From Neelides folsomi (lineage: Eukaryota > Arthropoda > Collembola > Neelipleona > Neelidae): DNA of 64,000 bases. Positions 10,901-21,903 of this stretch are shown piece by piece. The stretch's first letter is position 1, and each line of letters begins with the position of its first letter. Location: positions 1 to 64,000 of the forward strand of contig JAQGBZ010000183.1 in NCBI GenBank assembly GCA_034687125.1, written 5' to 3'. The position numbers and the translations under genes were made by a program. Below the pieces are notes generated by a model. It had not been told where the DNA came from. It worked only from the letters and a program-made list of their open reading frames with translations, and did no database searches.

Positions 10901-13760
10901 AAAGAAGAATAAAATTATTGCCCAACTAAAGGAGTCTCTAAACCAAGCGTCAAGTAAAACACCGACGGACTCAATTGCTGTTTCACTTCCAATCTCCACA
11001 TCTTCTCAGACTGATGATGGGACCTTTTCTCCTTTGGAATTTTCTCTCAAAGCCATTGAGGCTGAATGTCAAACCGAACCGGGCAGAGTTCTTCAAAGTC
11101 ATCAATCCTTAGACCCAATCACCTGGGACAGCTTTCAAATGGACCGAGATTGTCAAACTGATATTTTTGCCACTTCAGTTTATCTCGATCAAGCTCTGGA
11201 TCCAATTGTATGGGACAAACCTCAATTGGACCAAGAGAGTCAAACTGAAGATTTAAAGCCACAAATTGTTCAATCAGATAATCAGAGTCAAACGGAAATC
11301 CAAGTTATTCATGCCGAAGTCGATGCAATTGTATGGGAAGTGATGCAAAATGAAGAGGGGAGCCAAACTGAGACCTTTGCTGTTGTTCACCAAGGTGTGG
11401 ATCCAATCTTTCCAATTAGAGAAATTGGAGATCATAAATCATGTCAAACTGAAGAGGAAATGGAAATCAAACCCGAAGTTAATGAAATTGAATGCCAAAC
11501 TGATTGTAATTACAAGGATCAGGGTTCAGATCCGATTTGTTCAAAATTGGCAGATCAAGCTTCAGATCCAATTGTATGGGAGAAAAATCAAAGTGAAATG
11601 GGCTGCCAAGTGGTACCCTCAATCATTCATCAAGCATCTGATCCCATCAATTGGGCCGATTTCATGACTGAAAAGTTTTCTCAAACTCAAACGAGTGTTG
11701 TTGATTTGGGATTGGATCCGATTTCATGGGAGTTTTCTCAATTTGCTAAAGAATGCCAAACGGAATTGAAAGTTAAGGATCAATCATTGGATCCGATTTC
11801 ATGGGAATTTACCATGTTTGGAAAAGAGTGCCAAACTGATGAAAAGAATTATCATGATCAAGCTGAAGATCCTGTTATTTGGGAAGCTCAACCAGTCTTT
11901 AATAGCGAAAGTCAAACAGAAATCGTGCAATTAATGGACAAATCACTAGACCCGGTTTATTGGCAATGTTTTCAAAAGGCGAGTCAAACTGAAACAAAGG
12001 TCTTTGTACATCAAGGATTGGATCCAATTCTATGGAAAAGTACGAATGTGGAGAAGAGTAGTCAAACACCACAGAAAAACGTGTTTCATAAGGCTGTTGA
12101 CTCCATGTATACCTGGAAATATCTTGAAGGTAATTTTATAATTATTAATTATATTTCATTTATTATATTACAATCAATGTAATTAATCTAAATATAAAGT
12201 GTTAAAAGGAGACGTAATAATGATATGATTTTTATTTTTAAAGATTCCTTCGGTGAGAAAATGAGACTTAAAGATGTAGAAATAAGTCGATTGAAAGAAT
12301 CATTAATGAAAGAGAAATTGAAAGCAGAAGAGTCGAGCAAATATGGAAAAAATAAAACTGTTGAAATTGCAACGCAAGCCAAACCTATTATGACCCACAG
12401 ATCAACAGATGCTAGTGACACTTGGGAACTTATGAAAAGTAATGTTATTATTTAGATAAAATGACTATTGAGATTGTCTTTAAAATGTAAGGTATACTAT
12501 AATTAATTTTTATTTTTACAGAGGATCTTCACAACTCGTTAATATACAAGAAAAAGGCAATGATCGACTTTCAAAATTTCCGTGTTGCATCAGACGAACA
12601 GATTAAGAGATTTCAATTGGACCTTAAAAAAGAAACTTCTGAAAATGTGAAATTAAATGCAAAGGTAAAGAGTGAAAAAGTTGACGAAATTGATAAGCTA
12701 TGAATTTATGAATATTCATTTTAATCTCAGCTAAACTTGAAATAAACTTAAATTCTTTTTATTTTAGAATGAAGATCTTCGAAAATTGATTGCAAAAATT
12801 AGAGAAGAACATGAAAGAGCAAAAGAAGATCAAAATGTAATTAATTTTTAAAATTCATCCTGTTAAATTATAAATTCTTATTTATGAATCGTATAAATTA
12901 AAATTTATGTTAAATGTCTTTTTTAGGAAAATGGGATTCAATGCGATTTATTGATGGAACTCGTAGAGCAATCGAAGAAGGAAGACATCGAACTCTTTCC
13001 GTGGATTCCGAATGTTAAAAAATTGGAAAAGGAGATCACATCGCTGAAGTTAAGCTTGAACCAGAGCAAGAGGGATGTTAATGCTAAAGTGAGAGAAGAA
13101 GTTGAAAAGGAGAAGAAGAAATTATCTGAACTTTATAGTGACAAAGAAGGACCCCCTAAGAAAAAGTTTTACGCTCCACCACAAGTGAAACCTCCGCAAT
13201 TGCCTGTTCCGAAATTGTTAACTACACCAATAGCTGCACCTCAATTACCATATGAAAATCCTAAATATTCTCTCCGTTACAATGCATCGAGACATTGTGC
13301 CATGGCGTAAGAATTTTTTACTTTATGTTTATTTATTTTATTATTGTTAATAATTTAGTATAGTAATTTTAATATAATTTTGCATTTTTTAAATTGTAGA
13401 TCTCGTGGTCTCAAAGTGGATGTTCCAAGTACAAGTTCTCTAACAAATGGAAAAGCAGAAGTTCCTTCGATTCCACCAACTCCTCTACCAGAACCCCAAT
13501 CGAGCAAGAATGGAGAACGCGGTGAAAGAATGACTCGATCAACTTCACGGAAATCAATAAGCAAATTGAAAGTTGAATCTTCAGTTGAAATTCCTCAGTC
13601 GAGCGGAGACGCTGTAAACGGTGAATTGAATACCCGACCAACTCGAAAATCATTGCGCAAATCCAATCCAAGAACAAATTATAATTTGTTTAATTTGCTC
13701 GACGATGAGGAGGAAGATGAATCATTTTCGGACATGCTCCTTTCGCTCGTTAAAAAATGA
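7941..13760 (+). CDS. CENPE: Kinesin-7 / CENP-E-like motor with a QTE repeat array in the tail
   Basis: Plus-end-directed microtubule motor of the kinetochore, needed for chromosome alignment. Fifteen exons, with lengths summing to 4341 nt, give 1446 residues. The N-terminal motor (about 1-400) has RINVAIRIRPL, P-loop GQTSSGKTYTL, switch I NMNTKSSRSHT, switch II LVDLAGSEKVGQ and FVNFRDSKLTRILQSSLQGN. Between SALSKVFHELSQ and RFVNFRDSK there is an insertion of about 50 residues relative to vertebrate CENP-E. Coiled coil follows. Residues about 690-1050, in the large exon 10698-12129, form an array of alternating QT[E/D] and DPI.W motifs. More coiled coil and a basic Ser/Pro-rich C-terminus come after. 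It is much shorter than vertebrate CENP-E (about 2700). Kinesin-7 assignment is strong; true CENP-E orthology is likely. Confidence 0.88.
11000..12070 (+). repeat. Protein-coding repeat array in the kinesin tail (QT[E/D] ... DPI.W units)
   Basis: Within one exon, about 14 copies of [SC]-Q-T-[E/D/P/Q] occur, typically every 26-31 residues, alternating with about 13 copies of [L/S/V]-D-P-I-x-W. Examples are ECQTE, DCQTD, ESQTE, GSQTE, FSQTQT and SSQTP; LDPITW, LDPIVW, SDPINW and LDPISW. One unit is degenerate (GCQVV). A fragment of the pattern continues in the next exon (ATQAKP, STDASDTWE). Adjacent units differ at many codons, so the array is old or under protein-level constraint, not a fresh DNA satellite. 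Confidence 0.85.
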
Positions 13761-14749
13761 TAAATATAATTTGAATAATGTGAGTTCAAATTTTGAATTT
13801 CAAATTATAACATACATTTGAGTTTTACCATTGAATTAAGATTTTGTCAATTTTATTCGAATATTAATTTATTTTAATTTGAATATTGTAATATTATAAT
13901 ACTTATTGGCAGTTAATTTATTAATTATCTACGTAATTAAATTGACATGATCCTATCGGAAAATACAGTCTAACGGATAGTAATTTTTAATTTTTTTAAT
14001 TTATACAAATAATAAAATGAGAATGAGTATAAAAAATATAGTTAGGTTAACTTTCATTTCCCTTTTATCTAGTTATTACAAAAATAATTGTATTCACATT
14101 ATACACTATAATAGACATAATTAAATATTAATGTAGATTGGTTAAAAAATAAAAAATGTTAAGTAATTCCTTAACATTTTTTGGTATGTAAGGATCAATA
14201 TCAGCTCAATTATTCTAATAAATTCTTATGTAATGACTAATGATATTTAATTTAAATGAATGAAATTGTAATGTTTCCCGAACTGACTTTGACTATGAGA
14301 ATAAAATGGTGCAAGGAGGATAAAATTGGGTTTGGCTATAAGTTGAAATTACTCTTGGAGGGGTTGTGTGTGTAGTGTGGTTTTGTTTTCAGTCGGCATT
14401 TTCCATTTTCACTTCGGCGAGAATTTTATGACATTTTTCATATATATTTTTAATCTAAAGTCATTTTTAAAGTAATTGTCATCACCGAAGACTAAGCGGT
14501 ATACGGTATAACTCTAAAAATTCGACATTTTATCAACAATTTTTTATTTGGTAAGTTAAATATGAATATTCGTTTCATGCTTTCATTTCCAGAGTCGGGT
14601 GTCTGATCTTCAGTTAAATACTCTTATTATATAAAAATATAGTTTAAATGCATGCATGTCATTAATTTAAAGAGCCTTTAAATTACCGAGGCTTGATAAT
14701 GATTGTTCCGCTTTTCCAGAAGATACTCAACATCCAGTTGGATTGATTT
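13761..14749. other. intergenic with a small perfect hairpin
   Basis: AT-rich spacer between the kinesin and MYG1. It contains a perfect 13-bp inverted repeat with a 6-nt loop (arms 14151-14163 and 14170-14182, AAAAAATGTTAAG). The stretch 14280-14420, upstream of MYG1, is less AT-rich and may be its promoter. Nothing else is recognised. Confidence 0.5.
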
Positions 14750-16473
14750 ATGTTTTGTCGAATTCAGCACAGGTCTCGTAATTTGTTAAAAAGTGTTAAG
14801 CTTTACGCTGAGTTAAGAATGAATCCTGTCAGACTCGAAAGGAAATTGAGCGGCTCTGGGGGTTCTGTAAAGTCAATTGGGACACATGATGGAAAATTCC
14901 ATTGTGACGAGGTTCTGGCTTGTTTCATGCTCAAACTTTTGCCGGAATACTCCGATGCACAAATAATAAGGTAAAATAAATATTATTTGTACGTCTTTTT
15001 TGCAATAATATTGGTATTGGCTAATTAACCATTTGATGACAAATAGGACAAGAGATGAAGAAGTACTTCGAACCTGCGACATTGTTGTTGACGTTGGATC
15101 AACTTATGATCATTCACAATTACTTTATGATCATCATCAAAAGTAAGAAGCTTATAAAATGATTATAATATATCCTACATAAAATCAAATACTATTTTAT
15201 AACTTAATACAAACACTTTTAGGTCTTTCGAGCACACAATTAGTACTCTTGATCCTTCCAAGCCATTTAAAACTAGATTGAGCAGCGCTGGGCTCATTTA
15301 TTTCCATTATGGTATAACATATTTATTCTGTTAAAGACTTTCTATATATTAATTTATGATAATCATTTAAGTAATCATAATTATAACCAATAACTTGACA
15401 AAGAACTATATCTAATTGTAAACATTTTAAATCTACTTTATAATATTTTCATTATTATAGGCAAAGCGGTTATTGCTCAAATATTGGACCGAAAAAAAGA
15501 TGACGAAGCCGTTATCCAACTCTACGATAAATTATATGAAAATTTTATTGAAGAAATCGATGCAACTGATAACGGAATAAGTTTGAATGAACACCCCATG
15601 AGGCAATCCATCACTAATAAAATACTTTTAAATCCTATATTTAACATGCAACTGAATTTTATTAAAGTTTTATTTAAAGTTTTATTGTTTAGATATAGAG
15701 TTACGACAACGTTAAGCCATCGTGTTAGTATGATGAACCCGAGTTGGAGAGATTCAAATCCTGACGAATGGCAAGGTTTTCAGAAGGCTCTTAAGCTTGT
15801 TGGAACAGAGTTCATGGAAAGAGTTCACTATTATTCTTCTGACTGGTGGGAAAGTTTTGCTTTGGTTAGAAGTGCTGTCGAGGCCAGATTTGAGGTTTAA
15901 CGATATAACAAGTTATTATTTTATAGAAATGCATATAATGTTCAAGAAAAATTTATATATTCGATTTGATTAGGTTGATGTAAGCGGAGAAATAATCGAA
16001 TTTTCAAATGGAGGCTGCCCATGGAAGGACCATTTGGCCCAAATTGAAAAGGAATTTGCACTTGAAACTAAAATTAAATTTGTAATTTTTCCTGATAAAA
16101 ATGTCATGTGGCGAGTTCAAGCAGTGCCTGTTTCTCCTGATTCGTTTATTCTAAAAGTTCCTTTGCTCAAAGATTGGCAAGGTTTGAGAGGCAAAGAACT
16201 TCAAGAAGTTAGTGGGATTCCAACAATCAACTTTGTGCATGCCAATGGGTATGTCAAATTTGTTCAATTATCTATGTTCATTTTTTATCGTTTTCTTAAA
16301 TATATAAAATATGTTTAGATTATGAAAATCAATAGGTTTTTAAGGAATAAAGAGAGGTTAAGGTTAAATCAAATAATTACAAATAAATTGACAGGTTTAT
16401 TGGTGGAGCTGCTGAACGAGAAAGCGTTATTGAAATGGCAAGAATTAGCTTGGAGAGAAACAGTTTTATCTAA
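14750..16473 (+). CDS. MYG1: MYG1 exonuclease (DHH-like, UPF0160)
   Basis: 3'-5' RNA exonuclease of nucleus and mitochondria that coordinates RNA processing in both. Seven exons (14750-14970, 15047-15142, 15223-15311, 15461-15602, 15693-15894, 15974-16248, 16395-16473) give 367 residues, close to the human 376. The metal-site motifs are present: [31 protein letters not shown]; also [40 protein letters not shown] and [14 protein letters not shown]. The N-terminus ([19 protein letters not shown]) is basic and amphipathic, consistent with mitochondrial import. The segment 15603-15692 is open in frame but adds 30 residues absent from the family; removing it as a GC-AG intron gives a family-length join (NEHPM-RYRV). 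I therefore treat it as an intron. Confidence 0.92.
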
Positions 16474-16671
16474 AGATTCAAATTGACGATGTTGAACTCA
16501 TTGACTTCACTTTATCACCGTGTGAATATTTTACTAATTATTGTTCTATCTTTAATTTATAAGATGTCTTAAATTATATTATTAACCTTAAAATGATGTT
16601 GTTTGATCAATGGCCTTAATGACCTTTTGTGAAGAAATTTTTTTTGAAATAAATAAGTATTGTTTTATTTA

Positions 16672-17496
16672 TTAGATGTTCTTAAATCTGTATTCAAGTT
16701 CATATATTCCAACCGTTTCTTGAGCTTTTTCATCATATTCAACCCAGTCCTTTTCTCCCAAATCGACCGGTGTGAAAGAAGTAGAAGAATTGAGACATTT
16801 TGCGGTCCATCCGGTCTATAAAAATCATACATGGTTTTATAATTAATTATTTTTAATCATTTCATAAAATAACAAGATTGACTCAAAATTAGGAAGAATG
16901 TTTAAGTTTCATTTACCCTTGGGTCAAAGTCAATAGGTTCGCACCCTCTGCATTCAAATATCACGACAGATTGGAATTCTCCGTCTTTCTCTTCATGGAA
17001 TACATATGGTTTGATTGCGTTTTCTTCAATAACTATTGAACGACAAAAGCTCTGATTACTGACGATGTCAACGAAGAGTTTAAAAGATTTAAAGAACTCA
17101 CTCAGGGTGATGTTATCTCTGAGGCAAACTTTACATTTTGCTACAAGATGAGCTGTCGATCTTCCTTTCTGGGTTTCATGTGTTTCGCAAAGTGTCACAT
17201 ACTGCCACTTGTCTGGCACTTCTCCACACTGCGTGCATTTAATCTAAAAACGAATATATTTTACTATATCAGTTAATAGATTCTTGTAAGACGAGTTAAA
17301 AAATTAATATCTAATACCTTTAAATACCAACGGAAATCTTCGCCATCAGGAAAAAATTCTTTCACATTCTCCAATGTGCACTTAAACTCCAAGCTGAATC
17401 TCTGAAACAATATTAAAAAGTAGATAAATACAATGTAAAGAGCGTTAATTCCTACAAATAATAGTAAATATGTTAATGATTAATGATTACCCCCAT
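16672..17496 (-). CDS. CZIB: CXXC motif-containing zinc-binding protein (UPF0587 family)
   Basis: Small zinc-binding protein conserved across eukaryotes; function unclear. Four exons (17496-17491, 17401-17318, 17243-16917, 16815-16672) sum to 561 nt, 186 residues. The first coding exon is only six bases (Met-Gly) and gives MGRFSLEFKCTLEN, matching the family start MGK...LE/KATLEN. Both zinc CxxC motifs are visible (KCTQCGE and KCKVCLRD), as are FECRGCEPIDFDPR and the C-terminal EKDWVEYDEKAQETVGIYE. It is about 25 residues longer than the human protein because of an insertion around FFKSFKLFVDIVSNQSF in the third exon. It is tail to tail with MYG1 (about 200 bp) and head to head with the cytochrome b5 gene. 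Confidence 0.92.
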
Positions 17497-17966
17497 ATTA
17501 GGCCAACTCAATTACTTAATTCAATCCTAATTAAATTGGAGATCTCAATTCCAATTCCTTTCAGTTCAAGTCAATGTAATTCAAAACACGTGTTTGGGGA
17601 CTTTCTACAATACATGCTCATTTTAGCATGCTGCTTGGGTTTAAGCTTTTATGTCATTCAACGAGTAAACGGCGGAATCTGTTTAATTATAGTTATGTCA
17701 TATATTACAACATGATAATTGATAATTATTAGCTAATAATTAAATATTATTAAACACTGATGAATCATTAATGATTTAATGAGTAATAAACATGAAACAC
17801 CTATGTATAACCATCTATCAATTTCTCTTCATTATCATATTGCACATAACGCAGGGTTTGTGTTTGTGCCTATAGAAAACTCTCCTTGATTTATATGCAA
17901 ATGCAAAAATGTCAAAAAAAATTGCAAATTCAATTTTAAAGTGAGTGTATCAAACCATTCTTGGCA
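17497..17966. promoter_or_regulatory. Divergent promoter region, CZIB / cytochrome b5
   Basis: 470 bp separates two divergent start codons, so both promoters probably lie here. It is AT-rich with short TTAATGATTAATGATT-like runs. There is no assignable core element. Confidence 0.4.
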
Positions 17967-18758
17967 ATGGCTCCGAATCGAACTCGAGAGATTGAATTAA
18001 GTGAACTTGCGAGCCACTCAAGCAAGAATGACGCTTGGATTGCGATAAGAGGTATATAAAAATCCATTGTTGACCTTTGTATACCACAGAATATAAAATA
18101 TTAACAATGATGTGATTAACCTCCTTCTAATGAAAAATATTATTTGAGGTTGAATGGTTGAATAATTCTGCCTGTTTTTATATTTTATTTAAATTATAGG
18201 AAAGGTCTTCAATTGCACTGCGTTCATCGACAAGCATCCAGGTATGAATAAATGGACTTTAAATATTATGAACTTACAATTTTACCGTTATTACGGTTAT
18301 CATTATGATATGATATAAGTACTAATTTTTCTACCAACTTAAATTGATTGTATTATAGGAGGAGTTGCAAATATTATGAAAGGTAAAACTCTCTCTGGGT
18401 CTGGCCGGGTCTGGATGAGCTTGCTCTCATTCTAAAGTTATTACATAATTTGATTTTTGATTCTTTCAATTTTTGTGGCTTATTAAAAGGAGTTGGAAAA
18501 GACGCCACTTCAACGTTTGATAAGGTATGGTATACGTAGAGGTAGAGCTTTGAAGGCTTATTTAATTTATTTACGTTTTAACAAAATTTAATATATACCT
18601 ACCTTAATCTGTAAATGTGTATGCAAGTGTTTTTAATAGTTTTTTTTTAAATGTAGGCTCATTCGTATGTATTTTATGAAAACATCCTTGGGGAACAACA
18701 GGTCGGAGTGCTTAAAGGCGCAGTGGTCGGAACTCAAGCGACTTCTGGGAAAAAATGA
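17967..18758 (+). CDS. Stand-alone cytochrome b5-domain protein, Ncb5or-like
   Basis: Five exons (17967-18051, 18200-18241, 18359-18382, 18490-18524, 18657-18758) sum to 288 nt, 95 residues; the third exon is only 24 nt. The whole protein is a b5 haem domain: ELASHSSKNDAWIAIRGKVF, then FIDKHPGG with the first axial His, and FDKAHSYVFYENILGEQQVG with the second. This pattern (IRG.V.N, FD..H..V.YE..L) is closest to the b5 domain of the NADH reductase CYB5R4/Ncb5or, not microsomal b5. There is no membrane anchor, CS domain or flavin reductase domain, so it must take electrons from another protein. Function beyond electron transfer is unknown. Confidence 0.85.
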
Positions 18759-19603
18759 ATGAATCCTTTTTAATCCTATTTTAAATAATAATTATTAATA
18801 TTTCACATTTTCTAAATTATAATCGCTGTGATTTTTTATACGCGGTATCCGAATCATAAGTTAAATCATTAAAATAAATAAGGTCTATATGGTAGACTTG
18901 AAAATATTGAAAGTTATTGTGTACTTTACTCCATTTTTTATTTGAGCATGAAAACTCATATTATGGATAAATAAGCAAGGAAAAGATTAAAATAGGGCAT
19001 GTTTTGTTCTTCGATTTATAACACGAATATTAAAATCGTGTTTAAAACAATCAAGGTTGAGCATCAATATGTATCTAATAAATTCTAAAAAAAATTACAT
19101 ATTTAAACTAGATTCTTAATATTAAGTTTGTATCAAAAAATATTTAAAACTATTTACTTAACAATACAGCAATGTAAAATGTTAAAATTGTTTTAAAAAG
19201 CTTATTTCCTAAGTTTAAAGTTTGCGCCAAAAATTTATTTATATTTCCTATAAAAAATTTTCGCGGAAACTTTGAACTCAGGAAACAAGCTTTTGAGGTC
19301 AAGTTTGATTTAATACATAATATTATATTCTACTACTTTTAAAACATGAATATAATTGGATATACTATATAGTATCAATTTACCTACTTATCAATTTATG
19401 AATACAATAATTATATTTAACATACAATAATACATTATGTGTCTTACAATTAGTTACATTATGTGTAATAAAAAACAAGCTTTTCAAAAAACTAAATCCT
19501 CTAATATAAAATAAACATTATAATTTACCTATGAAATCGAATATTATAAAAGTGTAAGTTAAAAGTTAACAATAAAAGATAAATTTTGTTGATGGCAAAA
19601 TCG
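18759..19603. other. intergenic between convergent genes, contains a fold-back
   Basis: AT-rich 3' region shared by two convergent genes. The only structure seen is an imperfect inverted repeat at 19198-19292, listed separately. Confidence 0.5.
19198..19292. repeat. Fold-back inverted repeat
   Basis: Arms of about 39 bp (19198-19236 and about 19254-19292) read toward each other with roughly 33 matches, separated by about 17 bp. Both outer ends are AAGCTT, followed by TTTCCTAAG / TTTCCTGAG and AAAGTTT. It could be a solo fold-back transposon remnant or a chance hairpin between two 3' UTRs. No target duplication was found. Confidence 0.55.
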
Positions 19604-21491
19604 CTAAATTCCTGGTGGTAAAGTATAACGTTGAACAGTTACAGAAGAATGTGGTGGAGGTACTACTTGATGTCCATGTGAATGACTAAAAGAAAGCCGT
19701 GGAGGACCAGCAGTTGAACCAGCATAGGAACCCTAGTCATTTTATTATCATTTTTATTAACAAACAAACTAAAGAGTTTAAAAATTTAGAGTAAAGGAGA
19801 AACAACAAAAGTTGTATTATGTCATATTTTGATAATTTGCTTATTGCTTACATGTGGAGAAGGTGGTCGTCCTTGGTACGATGAAGCAGGGGTTGTTCTT
19901 ATGGGATAACCAGATGTAATGCCTCCACTTGTTCCCTTTATTAAATATAAAGAAAATTAAATTAAATATTTTCAGATTGAAATATTATACTGTAAATTAA
20001 ATGAAATCAATTTAATACCTGTGAAGGTTGTATGGTGAGTGAAGGATGCAAAGAAAGTGAATGGGAAGTCCGAAGTGGTAAAGGCGGAGGTGGATAATAT
20101 TTTGGACTTTCCGATTCAAACTTCTGCGGTGGAATATGCTATAAACGAAAAACAAAAAGGTTAATTATACAATTAATTTATATTAAATTATTGAATGATT
20201 CGTAAAAAGCTTACAAATCCTCTTGGTATAGACTGTGTTGGATGTAAATACATCCTTGGTGGGAGGTTGCTCTTCGGTTGCTCTTCTCGGGTTATTTGAG
20301 GGGATCTTGAAGATGAGGAAGAAGATCCACTGTAATTGTAAATGGATGACTGTCCAGATTGCCCAATAGGCCCAGAAGAATAAGTTGTCGAAATATGTTG
20401 TGTACTCTGAGAGATTGGCGGCGGATAATACTGAATGCCCATTGGTTCTGCAAGTAAAGAAATGTCACAAAAAGTTCGTAAATACTGATATTGTTTTTTA
20501 AAATCAAATTGAAACATTTTTAAACGAAATAGTATTTCTATATAGTATACTAAAAAAAATACTAAATGAGTTGTGTATAAAATAATATTTTCAAAGTTAA
20601 TACTTGGCGGATAAGAATGCATAGCTTGTGGCGGTGGTTTAAATGGCCCGAATTTGTAATTGTGTGCTTGATGTTGAGGTGGAGGAGAAGGACTCTGACC
20701 TCTCTTTAAGGCTCCCTGAATAATTAGAAATATATCAATTTTTAAAATTTAATTATTTGCTTATTTAACTTATTAAACTACATAATTATATACGTATTCC
20801 TTACTGTTTGAAGAAGTGTGTGATGAGTTTGCACCGGACCAACTTTGTACATTGGAGATCTTGTTAGGGTCAATGGTTGTAAAAACATTTGTGACGTACC
20901 AGGAGGACCCTGGCTAAATTGTACACCTTGAGGAGCCATGTAACTTTGCATTGCTAGCATTTCACTACAATAAAAATCCAAATTGTTAACATGAGTTATT
21001 TGATATCTGAAGCAGAATCATGATTATGAAATTGTTTCATAGTTTTATAATATTATTGAATTTTGAACTTACTTGGCTTCTTTGTTTAAGAGTTGTCGCC
21101 GTCTTGTTTCGTCTTCATTGAGAACTTTCTTTAGCTGGAGAAAAAGCTGATGTTTCTCTTCCTTCAATTCGGTGAGTTTTGTGTCAAGAGAGGAGATTTG
21201 CTCTTTTGTCTCACTTAAAGTCATCGAATCTTGTTTTTCTTGTTGTTCTCTCTCTTTACGCTGCCTCTCGACTTCGGCATCAGCTTCCAATTCTAGTAAA
21301 TAAATATTTATTATGTTTTGATGCACAATTAAATGTCAAACCCCTTCCTAGCAAATTATGTAATTTTTTTGTAATTAAAAAAATAGTGAATGACATTTAC
21401 CTTGTTTTTTCTTTTGTCTTTCTCTCATTATATGACATTTTAAGGCATCCCACATTGGACGGCTCATTTTTGGTCTTTCTAACACGACCAT
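19604..21491 (-). CDS. GPS2: G protein pathway suppressor 2
   Basis: Subunit of the NCoR/SMRT-HDAC3 co-repressor complex and an inhibitor of Ubc13-type ubiquitin conjugation. Eight exons (first 21491-21401, last 19732-19604) sum to 1149 nt, 382 residues. The N-terminus MVVLERPKMSRPMWDALKCH parallels the mammalian start (LERPKLS..M..AL..HIM.ER). It is followed by a charged coiled coil with LSETKEQISSLDTKLTELKE and KHQLFLQLKKVLNEDETRRR, the family signature. The rest is Pro/Gln/Ser-rich with repeated YYPPP-type motifs, as in orthologues. It shares a 412-bp upstream region with the divergent ACTMAP gene. Confidence 0.92.
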
Positions 21492-21903
21492 TATATAAAA
21501 ATTTGCACTATGAATCAAATTCCTCCTACTATATGATTATTACTAAACTATGAATTTATTATAGCTTGAAAACTTTAATTTGAATCAACAGGGAATCCTT
21601 TTCTCTTTGCATCAATTTCGCTCTTGGGGGGTTTTGAGTGACAGAAGCCTAACATCACAGTCACGGGATCGGATCTTCAACTTGATTTTTGGCTGGGTCC
21701 AATGAAGGCGGTTATCCCGGAGCCAAGCTCCCTATAAATCAACTCCTGTTTAATTGATCTTCCTCAGTAAGTAAACAAACTCAGTTGTTTAAAGTTCTAT
21801 AAGGATCCTTGTTAATTAAATAAACTATTTTGTATCAATTAATCTTAATATTAATTTGAATAGTGGAATAAAAAGATTTAATTCCGATTCAGATGCTTTG
21901 AAG
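21492..21903. promoter_or_regulatory. Divergent promoter region, GPS2 / ACTMAP
   Basis: 412 bp between divergent start codons. The part 21590-21740 is clearly less AT-rich than its flanks and likely contains both transcription starts. The reading frame of ACTMAP is open a little upstream of its ATG but without another ATG. Confidence 0.45.

Noticed and set aside
15603-15692. In-frame open segment within MYG1 as coding sequence
   Set aside because: It adds 30 residues (about ...[12 protein letters not shown]...) absent from MYG1 proteins, is AT-rich, and removing it as a GC-AG intron gives a perfect family-length join.
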